From Alitta virens (Eukaryota > Annelida > Polychaeta > Phyllodocida > Nereididae): a DNA stretch of 64,000 bases. The stretch spans positions 581,001-645,000 of the forward strand of contig OW028583.1 of NCBI GenBank assembly GCA_932294295.1, given 5' to 3'. Made by a program: the position numbers and the translations under genes. The notes under the pieces were generated by a model. The model searched no databases, was not told the DNA's origin, and worked only from the letters and a program-made list of their open reading frames with translations. How positions within the stretch are numbered: position 1 is the first letter of the stretch; every line of letters begins with the position of its first letter. Shown here piece by piece: positions 10,526-20,794 of the stretch.

Positions 10526-11030
10526 CCATGGTTGTAAAAGTTGATGTTTTCGTAATTCTGCATCGCGTGACACCAGCTCTTTTACAATGTTCAATTTTTC
10601 GCCCTTAAATCTTATCTCTCCCTTAGTTCTTATCTCTGACACTGGTTTTATCTGATAACAAGACAATTTGCAACTGCCAAATCTCTCAACATATGTCTGG
10701 TGTCATATGGTGTCATGTGGTGTCAGATGGTGTCAGCTGGCTGGTGTCCGCACCAGAGGGAGCTTTGAGCATTGTGTGACACGCAACTGGCTGACTTAAG
10801 GGGGGTGAATTTAAGGGAGGGAAACGCCGGGACATAGCATATCCTCCAGCTGCACTTCAGGTCGTTACGTAATCACTGCTGCTGCAACTGTCGCTACATC
10901 ACAAGATGGAAATTGTCACTGGTGTGGCTTCATTCGCAGCTCTGTGCTGTAATCATGTTGTGGTGTTTTGTGATGTAAAACGGATCACTGTTTTGTGCTG
11001 TCGTGTTTTGTACAAAGTCTTTTAAATGTT
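10526..11030. other. No gene recognised
   Basis: Unique sequence with a short TGGTGTCATATGGTGTCATG repeat at 10685-10750. GC content is slightly higher than nearby. Confidence 0.55.
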
Positions 11031-11556
11031 ACATAGTCTCAAAACTACTTGGTCTGAAGCTTAGTCAGCTTATATCACCAGCAACAGGCAGACGTAATGA
11101 TGAGATGATAAGGCTGCTGCTTGGAAACCAGGGCGGGGGCCTAGCTCAGAGGTAGCACTCTGGGCTTCCAACCGCTGGGTCCCAGGTTCGATTCCCGGTC
11201 AAGCCTAAGTTGGATGGCTGTTTCATTCTTCGTCTCATTGCCATGGTCTCTGCCTGTCCTAATTAGCCCAACAGGTGCAGAAATACAGGACGTAAAGCCC
11301 TAATCACACACACACACACACACTGCTTGGAGTCCACACCATGTTAGTGATGTTACACATTTACTCCATGGGTGGGGTCTTTTACTTGCCTCAGCATAGA
11401 CACTGAGTACAAGGCACCCCCAATTTAACATCTCATGCCACTGAATTCCAGCTGAGATGTAGCTCGTGAAGAGTGCCCAGACTGGCTGAGATTCGAACCC
11501 AGGACCTTTAAGAGAGCTGGGTCAATGCCTTAACCATGAGACCATTCAGGTGCCTC
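11031..11556 (-). mobile_element. SINE-B with tRNA-like head, split by SINE-A copy 7
   Basis: The most complete SINE-B here. Reading the minus strand from 11556: the head begins near GGCACCTGAATGGTCTCATGG, with A-box-like TCTCATGGTTAAGGC and B-box-like GGTTCGAATCT. Then come CACTCTTCACGAGCTACATC, the GAGGCAAGTAAAAGACCCC core, the ATCATCTCATCATTACGTC segment, and a 3' end near 11031. Net length is about 320 bp without the SINE-A insertion. Confidence 0.9.
11126..11322 (+). mobile_element. SINE-A copy 7, inserted in SINE-B
   Basis: Full-length copy that splits the longest minus-strand SINE-B copy. Target-site duplication CTGCTTGGA (11117-11125, 11323-11331). The insertion point matches that of copy 6 within one or two bases of the SINE-B consensus. 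Confidence 0.93.
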
Positions 11557-12084
11557 ATGGAGCCATTTTTCCATTACTTTATTGCAGAAAATTTATATAT
11601 AAATACTTGATTGCTCTACAATCATTATTGAAAATACCAAAACTTTTCATGTACTTTCATTTTCTATTCTATTTCATGTCATAGTAGCCATAAACCAAGC
11701 AAATCAACATGGCTTTGTCTGGCTGAATTCATCCCACTGATAAAAAGCTTAACAGAGATTTAAGGCTAGCATGTTTATTACTGATTTATCTCTTTTTAAT
11801 CGTTTGTGTCATCTATTGTTTTACTAAGTCCTCGTCCTAATGATGGGATCTTCTATTGTGCTGATTGATTGTGTTCACAAACAATAGTTGCATGATTCTG
11901 TTCTTTGAAAATATATTATTCATTGTTTTTGTTAGTTTTCAATACTCAGACTTTCATTGTTATATATATGACTCTATTTACTAAAAGTTATCATTTACCA
12001 AACTAGGCCTATCATTATGACTACCATAGTATAACCACTTTGATATAGTATGGGGTTTTGAGTCTGTTATACTCAAATGACTTG
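11557..12084. other. No feature recognised
   Basis: AT-rich unique sequence. Confidence 0.6.
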
Positions 12085-12265
12085 GTTGGTTTCATCCTAG
12101 ACCTGTTTAAGCATGAGTCTTTCTCAACTCCCACTGGTGGTATATACAGCTAGTTAGAATTACTTGCAGGGGTTACAATTGCCATCACTGCCTATAGCCA
12201 CGTACTCATTTACTCATGAGTGGAGTGGATCAAAGAGTTACAGAGGATTTGCTTAGTCCTCTATG
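12085..12265 (-). mobile_element. SINE-E copy, diverged
   Basis: On the plus strand it shows GACCTGTTTAAGCATGAGTC, TTTCTCAACTCCCACTGG, CAATTGCCATCACTGCCTAT and GAGTGGAGTGGATCAA, matching the two better copies at 31868 and 38990. The tRNA-like end is lost, and SINE-A copy 8 lies immediately beyond. Confidence 0.7.
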
Positions 12266-12270
12266 CCTGG

Positions 12271-12464
12271 AGGGCGGGGGCCTAGCTCGGAGGTAGCGCT
12301 CTGGGATTCCAACCGCTGGGTCCCGGGTTCGATTCCCGGTCGAGCCTAAGTTGGATGGCTGTTTCCTCCGTCATCTCATTGCCATGGTCCCTGCCTGTCC
12401 TAATTAGGCCAATTGTGCAGAAATACAGGACATAAAGCCCTAATCACACACACACACACACACA
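12271..12464 (+). mobile_element. SINE-A copy 8
   Basis: Full-length SINE-A with an (AC)n tail running into ATATATAATATA. It sits at the end of a SINE-E copy. No convincing target-site duplication; the right flank is low-complexity AT and then a G-run, so it may have been reshaped. Confidence 0.88.
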
Positions 12465-13081
12465 TATATAATATACTGGGCGGGGGGGGGGGGGAGGGGG
12501 TATTTTGAGGACAGATTCCACCCAGAACCCCCTGCCACCGTCGAAATGCATTGGGGCAACTGGATTTTCCCCCAGTGGGTCAGGTTGAAGCAATCAAGAG
12601 GCAGTTTTCTCGACCAATCAAATTACTCAGCTACTCCCGGCTACTCTCGCCTCTTCACGTTCTTCACGTTCACTCGGCGAAGTCTGCTTGCACGCCATCT
12701 GGTGAAACGCAGTGCTCCTGTCGCCATGGGAACGTCTTGACTTTGTCAAAATGGCGCCTGTTTAGAATCAACTCTGTTCCAGACAAGAATTCGTATTAAC
12801 GTCGATAATAGGAGAATGAATGGCTTTGCCGAGCATGTTGTGTCTGGTGGGCAGAGCTCATAACAATATTACAACCTCTGGAATTCATAAGATATCTAAA
12901 TGTTATTTCTTTGTCTGGTTTTATCAAGTATATCCATGTTTCTTCATTCTTGTGTCTGTTGCTTGTTTAAGTCATTTTCTGGTTTTAGGGAATATTATTC
13001 AATAGAAGACATGCTTTTTTATAAAATGAATGTCTAATTAATGCAAAAACCAAGTCATTAGGACAACATGTCATTGTTCAT
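12465..13081. other. G-run and unique sequence
   Basis: A G-rich run at 12480-12500, then a GC-richer stretch to 12790 with two overlapping frames of 64 and 82 codons that show no known motif, then AT-rich sequence. Confidence 0.5.
12715..12765. promoter_or_regulatory. RFX-like and YY1-like sites
   Basis: GTCGCCATGGGAAC and, 20 bp on, CAAAATGGCGCC. The stretch 12540-12790 is richer in GC and CpG than its surroundings. Weak. Confidence 0.25.
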
Positions 13082-13150
13082 AGGCCCTTGAAAGTCCAGG
13101 GTCTCCTCCGCAGGGGCGGTAACACTGTGGGTGAAGACCTCAAACCCTGG
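13082..13150 (+). repeat. Repeat F, left part, abutting the 10-bp array
   Basis: GCCCTTGAAAGTCCAGGGTC through GTGGGTGAAGACCTCAAACC. Homology to 6010-6112 stops at CCCTGG, exactly where the CTCAGTCTAG array starts. Confidence 0.6.
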
Positions 13151-14180
13151 CTCAGTCTAGCTCAGTCTAGCTCAGTCTAGCTCAGTCTAGTTCAGTTTAG
13201 CTCAGTTTAGCTCAGTTTAGCTCAGTATAGCTCAGTTTAGCTCAGTGTAGCTCAGTGTAGCTCAGTTTAGCTCAGTTTAGCTTAGTCTAGCTCAGTCTAA
13301 CTCAGTCTAGCTCACTTTAGCTCAGTTTAGCTCAGTCTAGTTCAGTTTAGCTCAGTCTAGCTCAGTTTAGCTCAGTCTAGTTCAGTTTAGCTCAGTATAG
13401 CTCAGTTTAGCTCAGTCTGGCTCAGTTTAGCTTAGTCTAGCTCAGTCTAACTCAGTCTGGCTCAGTTTAGCTTAGTCTAGCTCAGTCTAACTCAGTCTAG
13501 CTCAGTTTAGCTCAGTCTAGCTCAGTTTAGCTCAGTCTAGCTCAGTATAACTCAGTCTAGCTCACTTGAGCTCAGTTTAGCTCAGTTTAGCTCAGTTTAG
13601 CTCAGTTTAGCTCAGTCTAGCTCAGTTTAGCTCAGTCTAGTTCAGTTTAGCTCAGTATAGCTCAGTTTAGCTCAGTCTGGCTCAGTTTAGCTTAGTCTAG
13701 CTCAGTCTAACTCACTCTGGCTCAGTTTAGCTTAGTCTAGCTCAGTCTAACTCAGTCTAGCTCAGTTTAGCTCAGTCTAGCTCAGTATAACTCAGTTTAG
13801 CTCAGTCTAGTTCAGTTTAGCTCAGTATAGCTCAGTTTAGCTCAGTCTGGCTCAGTTTAGCTTAGTCTAGCTCAGTCTAACTCAGTCTGGCTCAGTTTAG
13901 CTTAGTCTAGCTCAGTCTAACTCAGTCTAGCTCAGTTTAGCTCAGTCTAGCTCAGTATAACTCAGTCTAGCTCACTTTAGCTCAGTCTAGCTCACTTTAG
14001 CTCAGTTTAGCTCAGTCTAGCTCAGTTTAGCTAAGTCTAGCTCAGTCTAACTCAGTTTAGCTCAGTCTAGCTCAGTTTAGCTCAGTCTAGCTCAGTATAA
14101 CTCAGTCTAGCTCAGTCTAGCTCAGTTCAGCTAAGTTTAGCTCAGTCTAGCTCAGTCTAGCACAGTCTAGCTCAGTCTAG
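13151..14180. repeat. 10-bp minisatellite, 103 units
   Basis: Unit CTCAGTYTAG with single-base variants (TTCAG, CTTAG, CTCAC, TATAG, TCTAA, TCTGG). Every unit is exactly 10 bp for the whole 1,030 bp, with no indel. Longer blocks that begin TTCAGTTTAGCTCAGTATAG recur at 13381, 13641 and 13811, so there is higher-order structure. A five-unit relative lies at 39479-39527. Confidence 0.97.
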
Positions 14181-14654
14181 CTTGTTGTAAAAGACTGAAC
14201 GTAAGCTATGGGTTTTACAGTATACTAACTATAGCCTTACAAAATGTCTTTGGACATTTTTGCCATTCTGGACATCAGCAAAATTGTACCAGAGTAACTG
14301 GTTGCAAGATGGGCAGGTAGATTTCATTTTCAGATATTAGGGAATATTAGGCCGTGCCCCATTCAATCAATGAGGGGTTAAAAGGGGTAAAACAGCCAGA
14401 TAGCTCCCATGACCTTTTTGGACATTGTGGGGGGACATCGTTTTGCTCTGTTATGAAGCCCTCAAGCATATTTTGAGGCAGAAAAAGAAATATCAAGGAA
14501 AAAAGAAAAATACTGAAGGTTCGAAAGAGCTGATGTACACAGAAAATAATTTTTAGCAAAAATATGAATATTGCTCAGAAATTGTGTTTCCATGGTAACG
14601 AAAAAGTCTTTTATTGAGATACCTTTGCAGGATGAGACAAAAATATTGTTAAAT
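14181..14654. other. No feature recognised
   Basis: Unique sequence. GTTTCCATGGTAAC near 14586 is one base from an RFX X-box but stands alone. Confidence 0.5.
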
Positions 14655-14818
14655 GTCTCAATGCTACTGGGTCTGAAGCTTAGTCAGCGCATATGACCAG
14701 TAGCAGGCAGATGTAATGATGAGATGATAAGGCTGCTGCTTGGAGTCCACACCATGTTAGTCATTTACTCCACGGGTGGTGTCTTTTAATTACCTCAACA
14801 TAGTCACCGAGTACAAAT
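14655..14818 (-). mobile_element. SINE-B body
   Basis: ATGTCTCAATGCTACTGGGT through AATGATGAGATGATAAGGCTGC to CCGAGTACAAATG. No head. Confidence 0.87.
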
Positions 14819-14988
14819 GTTTTTTTGCAGAGGCTTAGGGTAATTACATTTAGCAAAAAGAAAGCTTGATAGAATATACGTACAAAATAATTATAAATAT
14901 GAAATAATACAAATATGAAATTTAAAAGATTTAAGTTTAATTAATACAAATATCATTAATGATAGTAAGGCATTGTCCATGATATGGA

Positions 14989-15176
14989 GGGGTGGGGGTC
15001 CAGCTCAGAGGTAGCGCTCTGGGCTTCCAACCACTGGGTCCCGGGTTCAATTCCCAGTCGAGCCTAAGTTGGATGGCTGTTTCATCCTTCATCTCATTGC
15101 CATGGTCCCTGCCTGTCCTAATTTGCCCAACAGGTGCAGGAATACAGGACGTAAAGCTCTAATCCACCGCCAACAC
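14989..15176 (+). mobile_element. SINE-A copy 9
   Basis: Full-length copy with a degenerate tail (AATCCACCGCCAACAC) instead of pure (AC)n. Target-site duplication CATGATATGGA at 14978-14988 and 15177-15187. Confidence 0.93.
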
Positions 15177-15187
15177 CATGATATGGA

Positions 15188-15796
15188 AGAACTAAAGTTT
15201 GTTTTTTGGAAGGTCATGCAATACACTGTTAAGTTTTCAGAAGAAGACATAATCTGAAAACTGTCATCACTTAGATTGTTATTGGCATAAAGAGCTTAAT
15301 ACAGTCCATTTCATACAGTCCAAGGACTGTCTAATGGCACAATGTCCCTCATGGAATATATGGACGGCTCAAAATGGCTCATAAGAGATCAAAAGGGATC
15401 AAAAAGTTTATCACAGTCCATAGGGGACTCTTGAAGCAACTGACCTCAATTTGTCAAAATGTAGCACTTAATTGACAGATACATATTGCATAATGCATAT
15501 AAATCGGGTATTCTGATAAACAATAAGTATTCTGAAGTGTATAGTATTCGGATGAATATTATTGCACTAGAAACAAGGATTATTGTTTATTTATTTGCAA
15601 TATAGCAGAAAGACTCAGTCATAAAAATATGGCATGTTTTACCCGAATTTCGACTCATTTTTAACTTGCTATTTTTTTAATGAAATCAAATTTACATATT
15701 TTACCTGAATTTTGACTCATTTTCAATTTCGATATTTTAGGATAAAAATCAAATTTACATATATTCATTTCCATAACTTATACTATGGCATATTAC
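15188..15796. other. Unique sequence with a local imperfect duplication
   Basis: ACCCGAATTTCGACTCATTT (about 15640) recurs as ACCTGAATTTTGACTCATTT (about 15702), with AAATCAAATTTACATAT after each, a period of about 62 bp. No gene. Confidence 0.65.
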
Positions 15797-15866
15797 TATT
15801 AAGACCCTTGCATGGTGTAAATTTACTTGTCTTAATGATGAGGTGGTCTTAATAGTGAGATAAAAT
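15797..15866. repeat. 17-bp motif pair
   Basis: GTCTTAATGATGAGGTGG and TCTTAATAGTGAGATAAAA, preceded by TATTAAGACCCTTGCATGG, which is partly the inverse motif. Consistent with the end of a decayed DNA transposon. Confidence 0.65.
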
Positions 15867-15959
15867 ATAACAAAAATCTATTTTAGTCCATGGTGAGACT
15901 ATCTTTATTCATGTTATAGCAGAGATGTCTCAGAAATGAAGATTGACTAGTCCAGCCAT

Positions 15960-16128
15960 ATAGGTGCCTTGTGCTGGGTGTCTATGCTGAGGCAAGTAAA
16001 ATGCCCCACCCATGGGGTAAATGTGTAACATGGTGTGGACTCCCAAGCAGCTTTATCGTCTCATCATTACGTCTGCCTGCAGCTGGTCATACAAGCTGTC
16101 ATAGCTTCAGACCCAGTAGTTTTGAGAC
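15960..16128 (+). mobile_element. SINE-B body
   Basis: AGGTGCCTTGTGCTGGGTGTC through the core to CAGACCCAGTAGTTTTGAGACC. Confidence 0.87.
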
Positions 16129-16681
16129 CTTGATATTAAATATTCAATTGATTTCAATTGATACTGTAATTGTAATTGGGACACTTGATTGCAATTGATA
16201 AGATTGTGGGCCAGTCTACTCCCACAAGTGTTGTGCATAGATTAAAAGGCTAACATTGTGCCTGCATTGTGCTAGCATTGTGCCCAGGCCTCTATTTGAC
16301 GCCATACAAAACATGGCCCCGTTTCCCATCGATCTGCAATCGATGAATTTGCCGCTTGGATTAATTCTATCTGATTCATTCCGCTCCAAAGAATGAATTT
16401 GTTCGAGAGAAAAAAAAAGAAGAAGAAAAATAGGAAAAAAGTGTGGGGGAAAAACTCAACCTTGTAGCAAACCGTGTTAAAGATTCATACAAAAATCGTG
16501 GGACTATATGATAGAGATCTCACCTATATCTTCTTTAAAAGCCTAATGTATTTGCTGTAGTTTTAATCCATCGAATTCATTATATCATTTGCTTATTCTA
16601 TCCACTTAGATCTACTACACATCTCAGTGAAGATAATTAAATTGTGACTAACTCCAAAAGTCGCAGACATAATGATGAGAT

Positions 16682-16776
16682 GATAAGGGTAATTAAACTT
16701 GCCAATGACCCATTTGCTGAAAACCAGCTGATAAGGGTAATTAAACTTGTCAATGACCCATTTGCTGAAAACCAGC
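16682..16776. repeat. 48-bp tandem duplication
   Basis: GATAAGGGTAATTAAACTTG through GAAAACCAGC occurs twice with one substitution (GCC/GTC). 48 is a multiple of three, so a short open frame (16644-16934) continues through it, but I see no other sign that it is coding. Confidence 0.95.
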
Positions 16777-16927
16777 CATTTAAAGACGGTGTGTCTAATA
16801 ATAATTTACAGCCTTATAGTTTCGAAATTAGACATTTTAGAAGAACTCTGCTCCTAGAACATTCCACCATTAAACACTACTTCGCCATTAACACCCCAAA
16901 TGTTGGACCGAATTATTCTTGCCACTT

Positions 16928-16996
16928 CAAATGACCTCACTATTAAGACCACCCTACTATTAAGACCACATCATTTTGGACCAAGGATGGTCTTAA
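16928..16996. repeat. 17-bp motif, inverse orientation
   Basis: CTCACTATTAAGACCACC and CTACTATTAAGACCACATC, followed by GGATGGTCTTAAAGG. Direct and inverse forms face each other. Confidence 0.7.
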
Positions 16997-18004
16997 AGGA
17001 GTGCTTATACTGAGTGAATATTTCTGTTTTTTTAACTTTTTTAAATAAGCTGTCATAACGTTATAGATTCATATTGCTATTTTGATGTTTTCTTATGTGA
17101 ACTTCTTGTGAACATGCCCATCCAAACAGGGCATTATGACAGTTGAGTGCATTCAGCATCAACCCATGCAGCTATTTCAGTAGAAGGCCACATTGAATCT
17201 AGTCCGATTGTGATTTTACAAACATGCCTTTCTGCGGACATCAAACGTTTACCCAACAAAGCTAAAAATAACCCGAGGGTTATTATCATTTCACACCCTG
17301 AGAACTGAAATCACAAGACGGCTGGATCTAATTCACCCCCATTCACGCCACCCCAAAGCACTACAATGCGGCCAGATTGCTAGAACCAGCCTTGCGGACT
17401 GGGCAAAAAGGCGGAGCAGCAATTGCAGGTGCTGTTCAGCGGACCATAGGATGTGGGGCCGTAAGTTGGGTCTGCTTTATCCGAAAAGGCTATTCTGTGG
17501 ATTAGTGGGAGCCTGGGCTTGGGGGGGGGGGGGGGATAGAGGGGGGGGCAGGGTGTAGGGAGAAAAAGCAGATATAAACATGAAGTGAAAATATGTATTC
17601 TTTTCATAGTGTACTGTTGCGGCAACCAGTTTAGTTAACGATATGACACTGTGCTATATTAATTTGCTATAATTGTTCACAATTGTCCATAAAAGGCAAG
17701 TTTGTATGGTATTTAAACTGATATATAAACATTCTATTCTCATAAATAAGCTAATGTATATTGTTTATAGCAAATTGGGCAGGTTTATTTTGCAATTATA
17801 CACTGTAAATATGATATTATTAATTTTATCAATGAGTATACTAAATTATTTTAATATAATATTTATGAGATCATAATTGTACCCATATATCGAAAACAAT
17901 TGAGATATATAGATTAAAAAGAATATAGCATTTAGATATTATATACATCCTAAAATAAAAGACAATATACTAATAGATGTTTATTTGGTTTTACCTGCAG
18001 CTAT
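16997..18004. other. No gene recognised
   Basis: A G-run at 17521-17536, CpG-containing sequence at 17330-17480, and AT-rich sequence after 17630. Short frames only. Confidence 0.55.
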
Positions 18005-18102
18005 GCTATGAGAAATATGCTATGAGAAATATGCTATGAGAAATATGCTATGAGAAATATGCTATGAGAAATATGCTATGAGAAATATGCTATGAGAAAT
18101 AT
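18005..18102. repeat. 14-bp minisatellite, 7 units
   Basis: Seven perfect copies of GCTATGAGAAATAT. Confidence 0.97.
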
Positions 18103-18424
18103 GCCATGCTTATTTGCATTTGAAAGTTGAGTCACTACAGGCAGTTGGACTTCATTGATCTTAGAACTTGTTTACCCAAATATGATATTCCATGAAAGGA
18201 CAAATTTGCTGTTGATCTAAAATTCATGTATTCATAAATAAACATGCTTTCATGCACTTAATGTTCATAATGAATCGACAGTGCATGTGAAAACATGGCG
18301 TAAATATTGCATAACACGTCAGAGAGAAATCTATAAAGTGTCCTAAAATGTGGCTAGCTCAAACTAAGGAGATTATTCTAGTTTGAATGGAAATATTTCG
18401 ACTTACAGCTGAAGGAACCTGGCT

Positions 18425-18565
18425 TTATGACGTCAACATGACAATGGGTCTGGAATCCTCGCGAGAACACCATGTGACTTCCGCTTGAGCGACATCTGTG
18501 AGGAGAAAAAGGAAACATTGTTAAAGGCTGCTGAAAACTTATATTCCGTTGCTAGGTAACGGAAA
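18425..18565. promoter_or_regulatory. Promoter-like cluster: CRE, CTCGCGAGA and RFX site
   Basis: A full CRE TGACGTCA (18428-18435), CTCGCGAGA (18458-18466), ACTTCCGC (18477-18484) and GTTGCTAGGTAAC (18548-18560, an RFX half-site palindrome). Four separate animal promoter motifs in 135 bp of otherwise AT-rich DNA. No coding exon is recognised within 1 kb on either side. Confidence 0.4.
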
Positions 18566-19499
18566 GTGATATATGGAGGTTAAAACCAACTTAATTTCGA
18601 ATGTATCTGACATTTGAAGATTTGCTGTAATTTTGATGGTAATTATATATTCATGTATCTAATAATTTACTTATTCAACTATGTGTTAAGTAAATAAATA
18701 CTACCTATAATATTATACAGTGCATATATTATGAAAATTATATTCTGCACATAACGCGATTTTACATATATTTAGTATATTAAATTCATGCACATAAATG
18801 AAATTTTATCAAACTTCGACAAAATAGTATTATATATTTATTATGAAGTTATTATATTGTCAGATTACTAGCATAATTTAGACAAAATACAAATCAGAAA
18901 TACCAAATATTGAACAAATATTGTGATCAGTCAGTTTCTTTTTTCTCTGAGACTTTTTGGCTTGTTTCCACATATACATCCGGGGATTCCCCAAGTATAT
19001 ATATATATGGCAAAATCCAATCTGCGAATCTGTAGTTTTTAGATTAAACTGGCTTTTTAGATATATTGGGAGACAGAGGGGTCTGGAGTGAGCTGATATG
19101 AGCCCAGTCTTCAATGGTATTAGTTTATCTGCAGAAGTGGGGCAAACCACTTTCTTCACTAGAGTTATTGTGGCTGTGTTCTGTCTAGGCACACCACGTG
19201 CAGACTTAATCAAGACTTAGAAAAGGACTAGACGGAAAACAGGACCGTCATAAAATATACGATATAAAATATCCAGAAATACAGAAATCTTCAATTTCAC
19301 ACACATGGTACTTACACAATTGGTATATATTGGATATAGGAGTATTGATCAAGTGATATGTGTTCTGATCATATTGTTTTGATCCAGAAATAAAATTTAA
19401 AAATTTTGTCATTTTCATACTTAATTCCCCTATCATAAATTTACAGCTTTAAATTGGGTCATTAGGTACAATGAAATGATTTGCCATGCCCTCTCCCTA
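18566..19499. other. AT-rich, no gene recognised
   Basis: Two minus-strand frames (18878-19213 and 19248-19436) show no recognisable motif. Very AT-rich until about 18900. Confidence 0.5.
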
Positions 19500-20155
19500 C
19501 ACTATGGGATTCGTAAGCAAAGGACTGGGATTCTGTGCATAGGACTGTGAGATTCTTACCAGAGGAATGTGAGATTCTTAGCAGGGGACTGGGAATCAAA
19601 GCAAGAAACTGCGGGATTCTAAGTAGGGTAATATGAGATTCTTAGCCATGGGCTATGGGATTCTAATGAAGGGACTGTGAGATTCTACTCAGAGGACTGT
19701 GGGATTCTAAGTAGGTAATATGAGATTCGTAGCCATGGGCTATGGGATTCTAATTAAGGGACTGAGATTCTAATGAAGGGACTGTGGGATTTTACTCAGA
19801 GGACTGTGGGATTATAAGTAAGAGGGGACTATGAGATTCTTAGTAGGGGACTGTGTGATTCTAATCAAGGGACTGTGTGATTCTAACCAAGGGACTGTGG
19901 GATTCTAATCAAGGGACTGAGAGATTCTAATCAAGGGACTGTGGGATTCTACTCAGAGGACTGTGAGATTCTAATCAGAGGACTGTTGGATTCTAATCAG
20001 AGGACTGAGATTCTAATCAGAGGACTTTGAGATTCTAATCAAGGGACTGTGAGATTCTAATGAAGGGACTGTGGGATTCTACTCAGAGGACTGAGATTCT
20101 AATCAGAGGACTGTGGGATTCATAGCAATGACTGTGGGATTCTAAACAGGAGGTT
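19500..20155. repeat. About 22-bp minisatellite
   Basis: About 29 units around GGACTGTGGGATTCTAATCAAG with many length and base variants (AAGTAGG, ACTCAGAG, AATGAAG). Units in the middle (19840-20110) are the most regular. Confidence 0.93.
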
Positions 20156-20214
20156 TTAAGCAAGGGGACCTTCTGTGGCCTTAAACTGGTCACTTGGTCC
20201 CCAAATGGAGCTCT

Positions 20215-20290
20215 TTGGGACACCAGGGTCCACCATAAGTGACCTCAAGTGACCACAAGTGACCAGTGGCCCTAAGTGACCACATTTAAA
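20215..20290. repeat. AAGTGACC direct repeats
   Basis: ATAAGTGACCTCAAGTGACC, then ACAAGTGACC and CTAAGTGACC, spaced 11 to 19 bp. TGACC is also a nuclear-receptor half-site, but nothing else supports a regulatory role. Confidence 0.5.
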
Positions 20291-20794
20291 GGAGCTGTGG
20301 CCTCCTCTTCTCATGCTACCTTAAGACCAACCGCCTTAGACGGGCACACTAACTAGCAAAGCGCCATTCACTCTCTATTGATCTTCTATTAACGTTACAG
20401 TGCCAGTCGAGGTGATACCACGTGACTGCATTAGCTCAATTGTTCTCATTGTTCAAACTTATACAATGGCCATTGTATTTTGCCTCAGTTCCGGCCATTT
20501 TTTACCCCAATTGTCATTTACTTGTGTCTAATGCCCTCCTAACTTAGCATCAACTTCGATTGCAAGCACCAATGCTGTTTTAGCCCCACACAATGGCCCC
20601 ACCACACTATTCCGGGGTACTGAACTTGCATAATGCTACTAATGAATAATTTCTTGACTTATTCACTTGTTTGGTACATTTATTCCATTGTAGTATGTAC
20701 TTCATAATACGTTGTCATTAACAGGCTTTTAACCATAAAGTATAATGATCCATAATGCATTGCAACTTCACTGTTGAGACCCCTTTTTGTGTGA

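Noticed and set aside
18005..18102. Regulatory heptad array
   Set aside because: Seven perfect 14-bp copies of simple AT-rich sequence contain no recognised binding motif.
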